Shown: in pieces, positions 48,001 to 62,600 of the stretch
Layout of the letters: each line of letters begins with the position of its first letter
Numbering within the stretch: the first letter of the stretch is position 1
Source of the DNA: Sipunculus nudus
Lineage: Eukaryota; Annelida; Sipuncula; Golfingiida; Sipunculidae
Direction: 5' to 3'
NCBI GenBank assembly: GCA_026874595.1
Contig: CM049315.1
Coordinates: 1,182,501 to 1,246,500 of the forward strand
Length of the DNA stretch: 64,000 nt
Notes under the pieces: generated by a model
The model's database searches: none
What the model was told of the DNA's origin: nothing
Seen by the model: the letters and a program-made list of their open reading frames with translations, nothing else
Program-made: the position numbers and the translations under genes

Positions 48001-51000
48001 GGAGGCAGAACACATGCAGTCCTGGTAAGACTAATGCATGTACTGTATATCAGGGGAGTGTGGGAGGCAGAACACATGCAGTCCTGGTAAGAGTAATTCA
48101 TGTACTGTATATCAGGGGAGTGTGGGAGGCAGAACACATACAGTCCTGGAAAGAGTAATGCATGCACTGTATATAAGGGGAGTGTGGGAGGCAGAACACA
48201 TACAGTCCTGGTAAGACTAATGCATGTACTGTATATCAGGGGAGTGTGGGAGGCAGAACACATACAGTCCTGGTAAGAGTAATGCATGTACTGTATATCA
48301 GGGGAGTGTGGGAGGCAGAACACATACAGTCCTGGTAAGAGTAATGCATGTACTGTATATCAGGAGAGTGTGGAAGGCAGAACACATACAGTCCTGGTAA
48401 GAGTAATGCATGCACTGTATATAAGGGGAGTGTGGGAGGCAGAACACATACAGTCCTGGTAAGACTAATGCATGTACTGTATATCAGGGGAGTGTGGGAG
48501 GCAGAACACATACAGTCCTGGTAAGAGTAATGCATGCACTGTATATCAGGGGAGTGTGGGAGGCAGAACACATACAGTCCTGGTAAGAGTAATGCATGCA
48601 CTGTATATCAGGGGAGTGTGGGAGGCAGAACACATACAGTCCTGGTAAGAGTAATGCATGTACTGTATAACAGGGGAGTGTGGGAGGCAGAACACATACA
48701 GTCCTGGTAAGAGTAATGCATGCACTGTATATCAGGGGAGTGTGGGAGGCAGAACACATACAGTCCTGGTAAGACTAATGCATGTCCTGTATAACAGGGG
48801 AGTGTGGGAGGCAGAACACATAAAGTCCTGGTAAGAATAATGCATGCACTGTATATCAGGGGAGTGTGGGAGGCAGAACACATACAGTCCTGGTAAGAGT
48901 AATGCATGTACTGTATAACAGGGGAGTGTGGGAGGCAGAACACATACAGTCCTGGTAAGACTAATGCATGCACTGAATATCAGGGGAGTGTGGGAGGCAG
49001 AACACATACAGTCCTGGTAAGACTAATGCATGTCCTGTATAACAGGGGAGTGTGGGAGGCAGAACAGGTACAGTCCTGGTAAGAGTAATGCATGTACTGT
49101 ATATCAGGGGAGTGTGAGAGGCAGAACACATACAGTCCTGGTAAGAGTAATGCATGCACTGTATATCAGGGGAGTGTGAGAGGCAGAACACATACAGTCC
49201 TGGTAAGACTAATGCATGTACTGTATAACAGGGGAGTGTGGGAGGCAGAACAGGTACAGTTCAGGTAAGACTAATGCATGTACTGTATATCAGGGGAGTG
49301 TGAGAGGCAGAACACATACAGTCCTGGTAAGACTAATGCATGTACTGGATAACAGGGGAGTGTGGGAGGCAGAACAGTTACAGTCCTGGTAAGAGTAATG
49401 CATGTACTGTATAACAGGGGAGTGTGGGAGGCAGAACACATACAGTCCTGGTAAGAGTAATGCATGTACTGTATATCAGGGGAGTGTGAGAGGCAGAACA
49501 CATAAAGTCCTGATAAGAGTAATGCATGCACTGTATATCAGGGGAGTGTGGGAGGCAGAACACATACAGTCCTGGTAAGACTAATGCATGTACTGTATAA
49601 CAGGGGAGTGTGGGAGGCAGAACAGGTACAGTCCTGGTAAGAGTAATGCATGTACTGTATATCAGGGGAGTGTGGGAGGCAGAACACATACAGTCCTGGT
49701 AAGAGTAATGCATGTACTGTATAACAGGGGAGTGTGGGAGGCAGAACACATACAGTCCTGGTAAGAGTAATGCATGTACTGTATATCAGGGGAGTGTGAG
49801 CGGCAGAACACATACAGTCCTGGTAAGACTAATGCATGTACTGTATAACAGGGGAGTGTGGGAGGCAGAACAGGTACAGTCCTGGTAAGAGTAATGCATG
49901 TACTGTATAACAGGGGAGTGTGGGAGGCAGAACACATACAGTCCTGGTAAGAGTAATGCATGTACTGTATATCAGGGGAGTGTGAGAGGCAGAACACATA
50001 CAGTCCTCATAAGAGTAATGCATGCACTGTATATCAGGGGAGTGTGGGAGGCAGAACACATACAGTCCTGGTAAGACTAATGCATGTACTGTAAAACAGG
50101 GGAGTGTAGGAGGCAGAACACATATACACTCCCGAGGACAGGTGTGGGAGGCAGAACACATAAAGTCCTGGTAAGACTAATGCATGTACTGTATATTCGG
50201 GGAGTGTGGGAGGCAGAACACATACAGTCCTGGTAAGAGTAATGCTTGTACTGTATAACAGGGGAGTGTGGGAGGCAGAACACATACAGTCCTGGTAAGA
50301 CTAATGCATGTACTGTATAACAGGGGAGTGTGGGAGGCAGAACACATACAGTCCTGGTAAGAGTAATGCATGTACTGTATAACAGGGGAGTGTGGGAGGC
50401 AGGTCACATACAGTCCTGGTAAGAGTAATGCTTGTACTGTATAACAGGGGAGTGTGGGAGGCAGAACACATACAGTCCTGGTAAGAGCAATGCATGTACT
50501 GTATAACAGGGGAGTGTGGGAGACAGAACACATACATTCCTGGTAAGAGTAATGCATGCACTGTATATCAGGGGAGTGTGGGAGGCAGAACACATACAGT
50601 CCTGGTAAGAGTAATGCATGTACTGTATATCAGGGGAGTGTGGGAGACAGAACACATACAGTCCTGGTAAGAGTAATGCATGTACTGTATAACAGGGGAG
50701 TGTGGGAGGCAGAACACATACAGTCCTGGTAAGAGTAATGCATGCACTGTATATCAGGGGAGTGTGGGAGGCAGAACACATACAGTCCTGGTAAGAGTAA
50801 TGCTTGTACTGTATATCAGGGGAGTGTGGGAGGCAGAACACATACAGTCCTGGTAAGAGTAATGCATGCACTGTATATCAGGGGAGTGTGGGAGGCAGAA
50901 CACATACAGTCCTGGTAAGAGTAATGCATGCACTGTATATCAGGGGAGTGTGGGAGGCAGAACACATACAGTCCTGGTAAGAGTAATGCATGTACTGTAT

Positions 51001-54000
51001 ATCAGGGGAGTGTGGGAGGCAGAACACATACAGTCCTGGTAAGAGTAATGCATGTACTGTATATCAGGGGAGTGTGGGAGGCAGAACACATACAGTCCTG
51101 GTAAGAGTAATGCATGTACTGTATATCAGGGGAGTGTGGGAGGCAGAACACATACAGTCCGGGTAAGACTAATGCATGCACTGTATATCAGGGGAGTGTG
51201 GGAGGCCGAACACATACAGTCCTGGTAAGAGTAATGCATGTACTGTATATCAGGGGAGTGTGGGAGGCAGAACACATACAGTCCTGGTAAGACTAATGCA
51301 TGTACTGTATATCAGGGGAGTGTGGGAGGCAGAACAGGTACAGTCCTGGTAAGAGTAATGCATGTACTGTATAACAAGGTGTGGGAGGCAGAACACATAC
51401 AGTCCGGGTAAGACTAATGCATGTACTGTATATTCGGGGAGTGTGGGAGGCAGAACACGTACAGTCCTGGTAAGAGTAATGCATGTACTGTATAACAAGG
51501 TGTGGGAGGCAGAACACATACAGTCCGGGTAAGACTAATGCATGTACTGTATATCAGGGGAGTGTGGGAGGCAGAACACATACAGTCCGGGTAAGAGTAA
51601 TGCATGTACTGTATATCAGGGGAGTGTGGGAGGCAGAACAGGTACAGTCCTGGTAAGAGTAATGCATGTACTGTATAACAAGGTGTCAAAGGCAGAACAC
51701 ATACAGTCCGGGTAAGACTAATGCATGTACTGTATATTCGGGGAGTGTGGGAGGCAGAACACGTACAGTCCTGGTAAGAGTAATGCATGTACTGTATAAC
51801 AAGGTGTGGGAGGCAGATCACATACAGTCCGGGTAAGACTAATGCATGTACTGTATATCAGGGGAGTGTGGGAGGCAGAAAACATACAGTCCTGGTAAGA
51901 GTAATGCATGCACTGTATATAAGGGGAGTGTGGGAGGCAGAACACATACAGTCCTGGTAAGAGTAATGCATGTACTGTATAACAGGGGAGTGTGGGAGGC
52001 AGAACACATATAGTCCTGGTAAGAGTAATGCATGCACTGTATATCAAAAGAGTGTGGGAGGCAGAACACATACAGTCCTGGTAAGAGTAATGCATGTACT
52101 GTATAACAGGGGAGTGTGGGAGGCAGAACACATACAGTCCTGGTAAGAGTAATGCATGTACTGTATATCAGGGGAGTGTGGGAGGCAGAACACATACAGT
52201 CCTGGTAAGAGTAATGCATGCACTGTATATCAGGGGAGTGTGGGAGGCAGAACACATACAGTCCTGGTAAGAGTAATGCATGCACTGTATATCAGGGGAG
52301 TGTGGGAGGCAGAACATGTACAGTCCTGGTAAGAGTAATGCATGCACTGTATATCAGGGGAGTGTGGGAGGCAGAACACATACAGTCCTGGTAAGAGTAA
52401 TGCATGCACTGTATAACAGGGGAGTGTGGGAGGCAGAACACATACAGTCCTGGTAAGAGTAATGCATGCACTGTATATCAGGGGAGTGTGGGAGGCAGAA
52501 CACATACAGTCCTGGTAAGAGTAATGCATGCACTGTATATCAGGGGAGTGTGGGAGGCAGAACACATACAGTCCTGGTAAGAGCAATGCATGTACTGTAT
52601 ATCAGGGGAGTGTGGGAGGCAGAACACATACAGTCCTGGTAAGAGCAATGCATGTACTGTATAACAGGGGAGTGTGGTAGGCAGAACACATACAGTCCTG
52701 GTAAGAGAAATGCATGTACTGTATATCAGGGGAGTGTGGGAGGCAGAACACATACAGTCCTGGTAAGAGTAATGCATGCACTGTTTATCAGGGGAGTGTG
52801 GGAGGCAGAACACATACAGTCCTGGTAAGAGTAATGCATGCACTGTATATCAGGGGAGTGTGGGAGGCAGAACACATACAGTCCTGGTAAGAGTAATGCA
52901 TGTACTGTATATCAGGGGAGTGTGGGAGGCAGAACACATACAGTCCTGGTAAGAGTAATGCATGCACTGTATAACAGGGGAGTGTGGGAGGCAGAACACA
53001 TACAGTCCTGGTAAGAGTAATGCATGCACTGTATATCAGGGGAGTGTGGGAGGCAGAACACATACAGTCCTGGTAAGAGTAATGCATGCACTGTATATCA
53101 GGGGAGTGTGGGAGGCAGAACACATACAGTCCTGGTAAGAGCAATGCATGTACTGTATATCAGGGGAGTGTGGGAGGCAGAACACATACAGTCCTGGTAA
53201 GACTAATGCATGCACTGAATATCAGGGGAGTGTGGGAGGCAGAACACATACAGTCCTGGTAAGACTAATGCATGTCCTGTATAACAGGGGAGTGTGGGAG
53301 GCAGAACAGGTACAGTCCTGGTAAGAGTAATGCATGTACTGTATATCAGGGGAGTGTGAGAGGCAGAACACATACAGTCCTGGTAAGAGTAATGCATGCA
53401 CTGTATATCAGGGGAGTGTGAGAGGCAGAACACATACAGTCCTGGTAAGACTAATGCATGTACTGTATAACAGGGGAGTGTGGGAGGCAGAACAGGTACA
53501 GTTCAGGTAAGACTAATGCATGTACTGTATATCAGGGGAGTGTGAGAGGCAGAACACATACAGTCCTGGTAAGACTAATGCATGTACTGGATAACAGGGG
53601 AGTGTGGGAGGCAGAACAGTTACAGTCCTGGTAAGAGTAATGCATGTACTGTATAACAGGGGAGTGTGGGAGGCAGAACACATACAGTCCTGGTAAGAGT
53701 AATGCATGTACTGTATATCAGGGGAGTGTGAGAGGCAGAACACATAAAGTCCTGATAAGAGTAATGCATGCACTGTATATCAGGGGAGTGTGGGAGGCAG
53801 AACACATACAGTCCTGGTAAGACTAATGCATGTACTGTATAACAGGGGAGTGTGGGAGGCAGAACAGGTACAGTCCTGGTAAGAGTAATGCATGTACTGT
53901 ATATCAGGGGAGTGTGGGAGGCAGAACACATACAGTCCTGGTAAGAGTAATGCATGTACTGTATAACAGGGGAGTGTGGGAGGCAGAACACATACAGTCC

Positions 54001-57000
54001 TGGTAAGAGTAATGCATGTACTGTATATCAGGGGAGTGTGAGCGGCAGAACACATACAGTCCTGGTAAGACTAATGCATGTACTGTATAACAGGGGAGTG
54101 TGGGAGGCAGAACAGGTACAGTCCTGGTAAGAGTAATGCATGTACTGTATAACAGGGGAGTGTGGGAGGCAGAACACATACAGTCCTGGTAAGAGTAATG
54201 CATGTACTGTATATCAGGGGAGTGTGAGAGGCAGAACACATACAGTCCTCATAAGAGTAATGCATGCACTGTATATCAGGGGAGTGTGGGAGGCAGAACA
54301 CATACAGTCCTGGTAAGACTAATGCATGTACTGTAAAACAGGGGAGTGTAGGAGGCAGAACACATATACACTCCCGAGGACAGGTGTGGGAGGCAGAACA
54401 CATAAAGTCCTGGTAAGACTAATGCATGTACTGTATATTCGGGGAGTGTGGGAGGCAGAACACATACAGTCCTGGTAAGAGTAATGCTTGTACTGTATAA
54501 CAGGGGAGTGTGGGAGGCAGAACACATACAGTCCTGGTAAGACTAATGCATGTACTGTATAACAGGGGAGTGTGGGAGGCAGAACACATACAGTCCTGGT
54601 AAGAGTAATGCATGTACTGTATAACAGGGGAGTGTGGGAGGCAGGTCACATACAGTCCTGGTAAGAGTAATGCTTGTACTGTATAACAGGGGAGTGTGGG
54701 AGGCAGAACACATACAGTCCTGGTAAGAGCAATGCATGTACTGTATAACAGGGGAGTGTGGGAGACAGAACACATACATTCCTGGTAAGAGTAATGCATG
54801 CACTGTATATCAGGGGAGTGTGGGAGGCAGAACACATACAGTCCTGGTAAGAGTAATGCATGTACTGTATATCAGGGGAGTGTGGGAGACAGAACACATA
54901 CAGTCCTGGTAAGAGTAATGCATGTACTGTATAACAGGGGAGTGTGGGAGGCAGAACACATACAGTCCTGGTAAGAGTAATGCATGCACTGTATATCAGG
55001 GGAGTGTGGGAGGCAGAACACATACAGTCCTGGTAAGAGTAATGCTTGTACTGTATATCAGGGGAGTGTGGGAGGCAGAACACATACAGTCCTGGTAAGA
55101 GTAATGCATGCACTGTATATCAGGGGAGTGTGGGAGGCAGAACACATACAGTCCTGGTAAGAGTAATGCATGCACTGTATATCAGGGGAGTGTGGGAGGC
55201 AGAACACATACAGTCCTGGTAAGAGTAATGCATGTACTGTATATCAGGGGAGTGTGGGAGGCAGAACACATACAGTCCTGGTAAGAGTAATGCATGTACT
55301 GTATATCAGGGGAGTGTGGGAGGCAGAACACATACAGTCCTGGTAAGAGTAATGCATGTACTGTATATCAGGGGAGTGTGGGAGGCAGAACACATACAGT
55401 CCGGGTAAGACTAATGCATGCACTGTATATCAGGGGAGTGTGGGAGGCCGAACACATACAGTCCTGGTAAGAGTAATGCATGTACTGTATATCAGGGGAG
55501 TGTGGGAGGCAGAACACATACAGTCCTGGTAAGACTAATGCATGTACTGTATATCAGGGGAGTGTGGGAGGCAGAACAGGTACAGTCCTGGTAAGAGTAA
55601 TGCATGTACTGTATAACAAGGTGTGGGAGGCAGAACACATACAGTCCGGGTAAGACTAATGCATGTACTGTATATTCGGGGAGTGTGGGAGGCAGAACAC
55701 GTACAGTCCTGGTAAGAGTAATGCATGTACTGTATAACAAGGTGTGGGAGGCAGAACACATACAGTCCGGGTAAGACTAATGCATGTACTGTATATCAGG
55801 GGAGTGTGGGAGGCAGAACACATACAGTCCGGGTAAGAGTAATGCATGTACTGTATATCAGGGGAGTGTGGGAGGCAGAACAGGTACAGTCCTGGTAAGA
55901 GTAATGCATGTACTGTATAACAAGGTGTCAAAGGCAGAACACATACAGTCCGGGTAAGACTAATGCATGTACTGTATATTCGGGGAGTGTGGGAGGCAGA
56001 ACACGTACAGTCCTGGTAAGAGTAATGCATGTACTGTATAACAAGGTGTGGGAGGCAGATCACATACAGTCCGGGTAAGACTAATGCATGTACTGTATAT
56101 CAGGGGAGTGTGGGAGGCAGAAAACATACAGTCCTGGTAAGAGTAATGCATGCACTGTATATAAGGGGAGTGTGGGAGGCAGAACACATACAGTCCTGGT
56201 AAGAGTAATGCATGTACTGTATAACAGGGGAGTGTGGGAGGCAGAACACATATAGTCCTGGTAAGAGTAATGCATGCACTGTATATCAAAAGAGTGTGGG
56301 AGGCAGAACACATACAGTCCTGGTAAGAGTAATGCATGTACTGTATAACAGGGGAGTGTGGGAGGCAGAACACATACAGTCCTGGTAAGAGTAATGCATG
56401 TACTGTATATCAGGGGAGTGTGGGAGGCAGAACACATACAGTCCTGGTAAGAGTAATGCATGCACTGTATATCAGGGGAGTGTGGGAGGCAGAACACATA
56501 CAGTCCTGGTAAGAGTAATGCATGCACTGTATATCAGGGGAGTGTGGGAGGCAGAACATGTACAGTCCTGGTAAGAGTAATGCATGCACTGTATATCAGG
56601 GGAGTGTGGGAGGCAGAACACATACAGTCCTGGTAAGAGTAATGCATGCACTGTATAACAGGGGAGTGTGGGAGGCAGAACACATACAGTCCTGGTAAGA
56701 GTAATGCATGCACTGTATATCAGGGGAGTGTGGGAGGCAGAACACATACAGTCCTGGTAAGAGTAATGCATGCACTGTATATCAGGGGAGTGTGGGAGGC
56801 AGAACACATACAGTCCTGGTAAGAGCAATGCATGTACTGTATATCAGGGGAGTGTGGGAGGCAGAACACATACAGTCCTGGTAAGAGCAATGCATGTACT
56901 GTATAACAGGGGAGTGTGGTAGGCAGAACACATACAGTCCTGGTAAGAGAAATGCATGTACTGTATATCAGGGGAGTGTGGGAGGCAGAACACATACAGT

Positions 57001-59620
57001 CCTGGTAAGAGTAATGCATGCACTGTTTATCAGGGGAGTGTGGGAGGCAGAACACATACAGTCCTGGTAAGAGTAATGCATGCACTGTATATCAGGGGAG
57101 TGTGGGAGGCAGAACACATACAGTCCTGGTAAGAGTAATGCATGTACTGTATATCAGGGGAGTGTGGGAGGCAGAACACATACAGTCCTGGTAAGAGTAA
57201 TGCATGCACTGTATAACAGGGGAGTGTGGGAGGCAGAACACATACAGTCCTGGTAAGAGTAATGCATGCACTGTATATCAGGGGAGTGTGGGAGGCAGAA
57301 CACATACAGTCCTGGTAAGAGTAATGCATGCACTGTATATCAGGGGAGTGTGGGAGGCAGAACACATACAGTCCTGGTAAGAGCAATGCATGTACTGTAT
57401 ATCAGGGGAGTGTGGGAGGCAGAACACATACAGTCCTGGTAAGAGCAATGCATGTACTGTATAACAGGGGAGTGTGGTAGGCAGAACACATACAGTCCTG
57501 GTAAGAGAAATGCATGTACTGTATATCAGGGGAGTGTGGGAGGCAGAACACATACAGTCCTGGTAAGAGTAATGCATGCACTGTTTATCAGGGGAGTGTG
57601 GGAGGCAGAACACATACAGTCCTGGTAAGAGTAATGCATGCACTGTATATCAGGGGAGTGTGGGAGGCAGAACACATACAGTCCTGGTAAGAGTAATGCA
57701 TGTACTGTATATCAGGGGAGTGTGGGAGGCAGAACACATACAGTCCTGGTAAGACTAATGCATGTACTGTATAACAGGGGAGTGTGGGAGGCAGAACACA
57801 TACAGTCCTGGTAAGAGTAATGCATGTACTGTATATCAGGGGAGTGTGGGAGGCAGAACACATACAGTCCTGGTAAGAGTAATGCATGTACTGTATAACA
57901 GGGGAGTGTGGGAGGCAGAACACATACAGTCCGGGTAAGACTAATGCATGCACTGTATATCAGGGGAGTGTGGGAGGCCGAACACATACAGTCCTGGTAA
58001 GAGTAATGCATGTACTGTATATCAGGGGAGTGTGGGAGGCAGAACACATACAGTCCTGGTAAGACTAATGCATGTACTGTATATCAGGGGAGTGTGGGAG
58101 GCAGAACAGGTACAGTCCTGGTAAGAGTAATGCATGTACTGTATAACAAGGTGTGGGAGGCAGAACACATACAGTCCGGGTAAGACTAATGCATGTACTG
58201 TATATTCGGGGAGTGTGGGAGGCAGAACACGTACAGTCCTGGTAAGAGTAATGCATGTACTGTATAACAAGGTGTGGGAGGCAGAACACATACAGTCCGG
58301 GTAAGACTAATGCATGTACTGTATATCAGGGGAGTGTGGGAGGCAGAACACATACAGTCCGGGTAAGAGTAATGCATGTACTGTATATCAGGGGAGTGTG
58401 GGAGGCAGAACAGGTACAGTCCTGGTAAGAGTAATGCATGTACTGTATAACAAGGTGTGGGAGGCAGAACACATACAGTCCGGGTAAGACTAATGCATGT
58501 ACTGTATATTCGGGGAGTGTGGGAGGCAGAACACGTACAGTCCTGGTAAGAGTAATGCATGTACTGTATAACAAGGTGTGGGAGGCAGATCACATACAGT
58601 CCGGGTAAGACTAATGCATGTACTGTATATCAGGGGAGTGTGGGAGGCAGAAAACATACAGTCCTGGTAAGAGTAATGCATGCACTGTATATAAGTGGAG
58701 TGTGGGAGGCAGAACACATACAGTCCTGGTAAGAGTAATGCATGTACTGTATAACAGGGGAGTGTGGGAGGCAGAACACATATAGTCCTGGTAAGAGTAA
58801 TGCATGCACTGTATATCAGGGGAGTGTGGGAGGCAGAACACATACAGTCCTGGTAAGAGTAATGCATGTACTGTATAACAGGGGAGTGTGGGAGGCAGAA
58901 CACATACAGTCCTGGTAAGAGTAATGCATGTACTGTATATCAGGGGAGTGTGGGAGGCAGAACACATACAGTCCTGGTAAGAGTAATGCATGCACTGTAT
59001 ATCAGGGGAGTGTGGGAGGCAGAACACATACAGTCCTGGTAAGAGTAATGCATGCACTGTATATCAGGGGAGTGTGGGAGGCAGAACATGTACAGTCCTG
59101 GTAAGAGTAATGCATGCACTGCATATCAGGGGAGTGTGGGAGGCAGAACACATACAGTCCTGGTAAGAGTAATGCATGCACTGTATAACAGGGGAGTGTG
59201 GGAGGCAGAACACATACAGTCCTGGTAAGAGTAATGCATGCACTGTATATCAGGGGAGTGTGGGAGGCAGAACACATACAGTCCTGGTAAGAGTAATGCA
59301 TGCACTGTATATCAGGGGAGTGTGGGAGGCAGAACACATACAGTCCTGGTAAGAGCAATGCATGTACTGTATATCAGGGGAGTGTGGGAGGCAGAACACA
59401 TACAGTCCTGGTAAGAGCAATGCATGTACTGTATAACAGGGGAGTGTGGTAGGCAGAACACATACAGTCCTGGTAAGAGAAATGCATGTACTGTATATCA
59501 GGGGAGTGTGGGAGGCAGAACACATACAGTCCTGGTAAGAGTAATGCATGCACTGTTTTTCAGGGGAGTGTGGGAGGCAGAACACATACAGTCCTGGTAA
59601 GAGTAATGCATGCACTGTAT
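33089..59620 (+). repeat. Second recurring block rich in 59-bp units
   Basis: A set of variant units, including 59-bp acaaggtgtggg types and an 'ggcagatcacatac' unit, recurs in five stretches with matching positions near 33678, 37256, 51839, 56081 and 58611. It alternates with the cactcccgagg block, so the array is a patchwork of at least two block types. Confidence 0.75.
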
Positions 59621-62600
59621 ATCAGGGGAGTGTGGGAGGCAGAACACATACAGTCCTGGTAAGAGTAATGCATGTACTGTATATCAGGGGAGTGTGGGAG
59701 GCAGAACACATACAGTCCTGGTAAGACTAATGCATGTACTGTATAACAGGGGAGTGTGGGAGGCAGAACACATACAGTCCTGGTAAGAGTAATGCATGTA
59801 CTGTATATCAGGGGAGTGTGGGAGGCAGAACACATACAGTCCTGGTAAGAGTAATGCATGTACTGTATAACAGGGGAGTGTGGGAGGCAGAACACATACA
59901 GTCCTGGTAAGAGTAATGCATGCACTGTATATCAGGGGAGTGTGGGAGGCAGAACACATACAGTCCTGGAAAGAGTAATGCATGCACTGTATATAAGGGG
60001 AGTGTGGGAGGCAGAACACATACAGTCCTGGTAAGACTAATGCATGTACTGTATATCAGGGGAGTGTGGGAGGCAGAACACATACAGTCCTGGTAAGAGT
60101 AATGCATGTACTGTATATCAGGGGAGTGTGGGAGGCAGAACACATACAGTCCTGGTAAGAGTAATGCATGTACTGTATATCAGGAGAGTGTGGAAGGCAG
60201 AACACATACAGTCCTGGTAAGAGTAATGCATGCACTGTATATAAGGGGAGTGTGGGAGGCAGAACACATACAGTCCTGGTAAGACTAATGCATGTACTGT
60301 ATATCAGGGGAGTGTGGGAGGCAGAACACATACAGTCCTGGTAAGAGTAATGCATGCACTGTATATCAGGGGAGTGTGGGAGGCAGAACACATACAGTCC
60401 TGGTAAGAGTAATGCATGCACTGTATATCAGGGGAGTGTGGGAGGCAGAACACATACAGTCCTGGTAAGAGTAATGCATGTACTGTATAACAGGGGAGTG
60501 TGGGAGGCAGAACACATACAGTCCTGGTAAGAGTAATGCATGCACTGTATATCAGGGGAGTGTGGGAGGCAGAACACATACAGTCCTGGTAAGACTAATG
60601 CATGTCCTGTATAACAGGGGAGTGTGGGAGGCAGAACACATAAAGTCCTGGTAAGAATAATGCATGCACTGTATATCAGGGGAGTGTGGGAGGCAGAACA
60701 CATACAGTCCTGGTAAGAGTAATGCATGTACTGTATAACAGGGGAGTGTGGGAGGCAGAACACATACAGTCCTGGTAAGAGTAATGCATGCACTGAATAT
60801 CAGGGGAGTGTGGGAGGCAGAACACATACAGTCCTGGTAAGACTAATGCATGTCCTGTATAACAGGGGAGTGTGGGAGGCAGAACAGGTACAGTCCTGGT
60901 AAGAGTAATGCATGTACTGTATATCAGGGGAGTGTGAGAGGCAGAACACATACAGTCCTGGTAAGAGTAATGCATGCACTGTATATCAGGGGAGTGTGAG
61001 AGGCAGAACACATACAGTCCTGGTAAGACTAATGCATGTACTGTATAACAGGGGAGTGTGGGAGGCAGAACAGGTACAGTTCAGGTAAGACTAATGCATG
61101 TACTGTATATCAGGGGAGTGTGAGAGGCAGAACACATACAGTCCTGGTAAGACTAATGCATGTACTGGATAACAGGGGAGTGTGGGAGGCAGAACAGTTA
61201 CAGTCCTGGTAAGAGTAATGCATGTACTGTATAACAGGGGAGTGTGGGAGGCAGAACACATACAGTCCTGGTAAGAGTAATGCATGTACTGTATATCAGG
61301 GGAGTGTGAGAGGCAGAACACATAAAGTCCTGATAAGAGTAATGCATGCACTGTATATCAGGGGAGTGTGGGAGGCAGAACACATACAGTCCTGGTAAGA
61401 CTAATGCATGTACTGTATAACAGGGGAGTGTGGGAGGCAGAACAGGTACAGTCCTGGTAAGAGTAATGCATGTACTGTATATCAGGGGAGTGTGGGAGGC
61501 AGAACACATACAGTCCTGGTAAGAGTAATGCATGTACTGTATAACAGGGGAGTGTGGGAGGCAGAACACATACAGTCCTGGTAAGAGTAATGCATGTACT
61601 GTATATCAGGGGAGTGTGAGCGGCAGAACACATACAGTCCTGGTAAGACTAATGCATGTACTGTATAACAGGGGAGTGTGGGAGGCAGAACAGGTACAGT
61701 CCTGGTAAGAGTAATGCATGTACTGTATAACAGGGGAGTGTGGGAGGCAGAACACATACAGTCCTGGTAAGAGTAATGCATGTACTGTATATCAGGGGAG
61801 TGTGAGAGGCAGAACACATACAGTCCTGATAAGAGTAATGCATGCACTGTATATCAGGGGAGTGTGGGAGGCAGAACACATACAGTCCTGGTAAGACTAA
61901 TGCATGTACTGTAAAACAGGGGAGTGTAGGAGGCAGAACACATATACACTCCCGAGGACAGGTGTGGGAGGCAGAACACATAAAGTCCTGGTAAGACTAA
62001 TGCATGTACTGTATATTCGGGGAGTGTGGGAGGCAGAACACATACAGTCCTGGTAAGAGTAATGCTTGTACTGTATAACAGGGGAGTGTGGGAGGCAGAA
62101 CACATACAGTCCTGGTAAGACTAATGCATGTACTGTATAACAGGGGAGTGTGGGAGGCAGAACACATACAGTCCTGGTAAGAGTAATGCATGTACTGTAT
62201 AACAGGGGAGTGTGGGAGGCAGGTCACATACAGTCCTGGTAAGAGTAATGCTTGTACTGTATAACAGGGGAGTGTGGGAGGCAGAACACATACAGTCCTG
62301 GTAAGAGCAATGCATGTACTGTATAACAGGGGAGTGTGGGAGACAGAACACATACATTCCTGGTAAGAGTAATGCATGCACTGTATATCAGGGGAGTGTG
62401 GGAGGCAGAACACATACAGTCCTGGTAAGAGTAATGCATGTACTGTATATCAGGGGAGTGTGGGAGACAGAACACATACAGTCCTGGTAAGAGTAATGCA
62501 TGTACTGTATAACAGGGGAGTGTGGGAGGCAGAACACATACAGTCCTGGTAAGAGTAATGCATGCACTGTATATCAGGGGAGTGTGGGAGGCAGAACACA

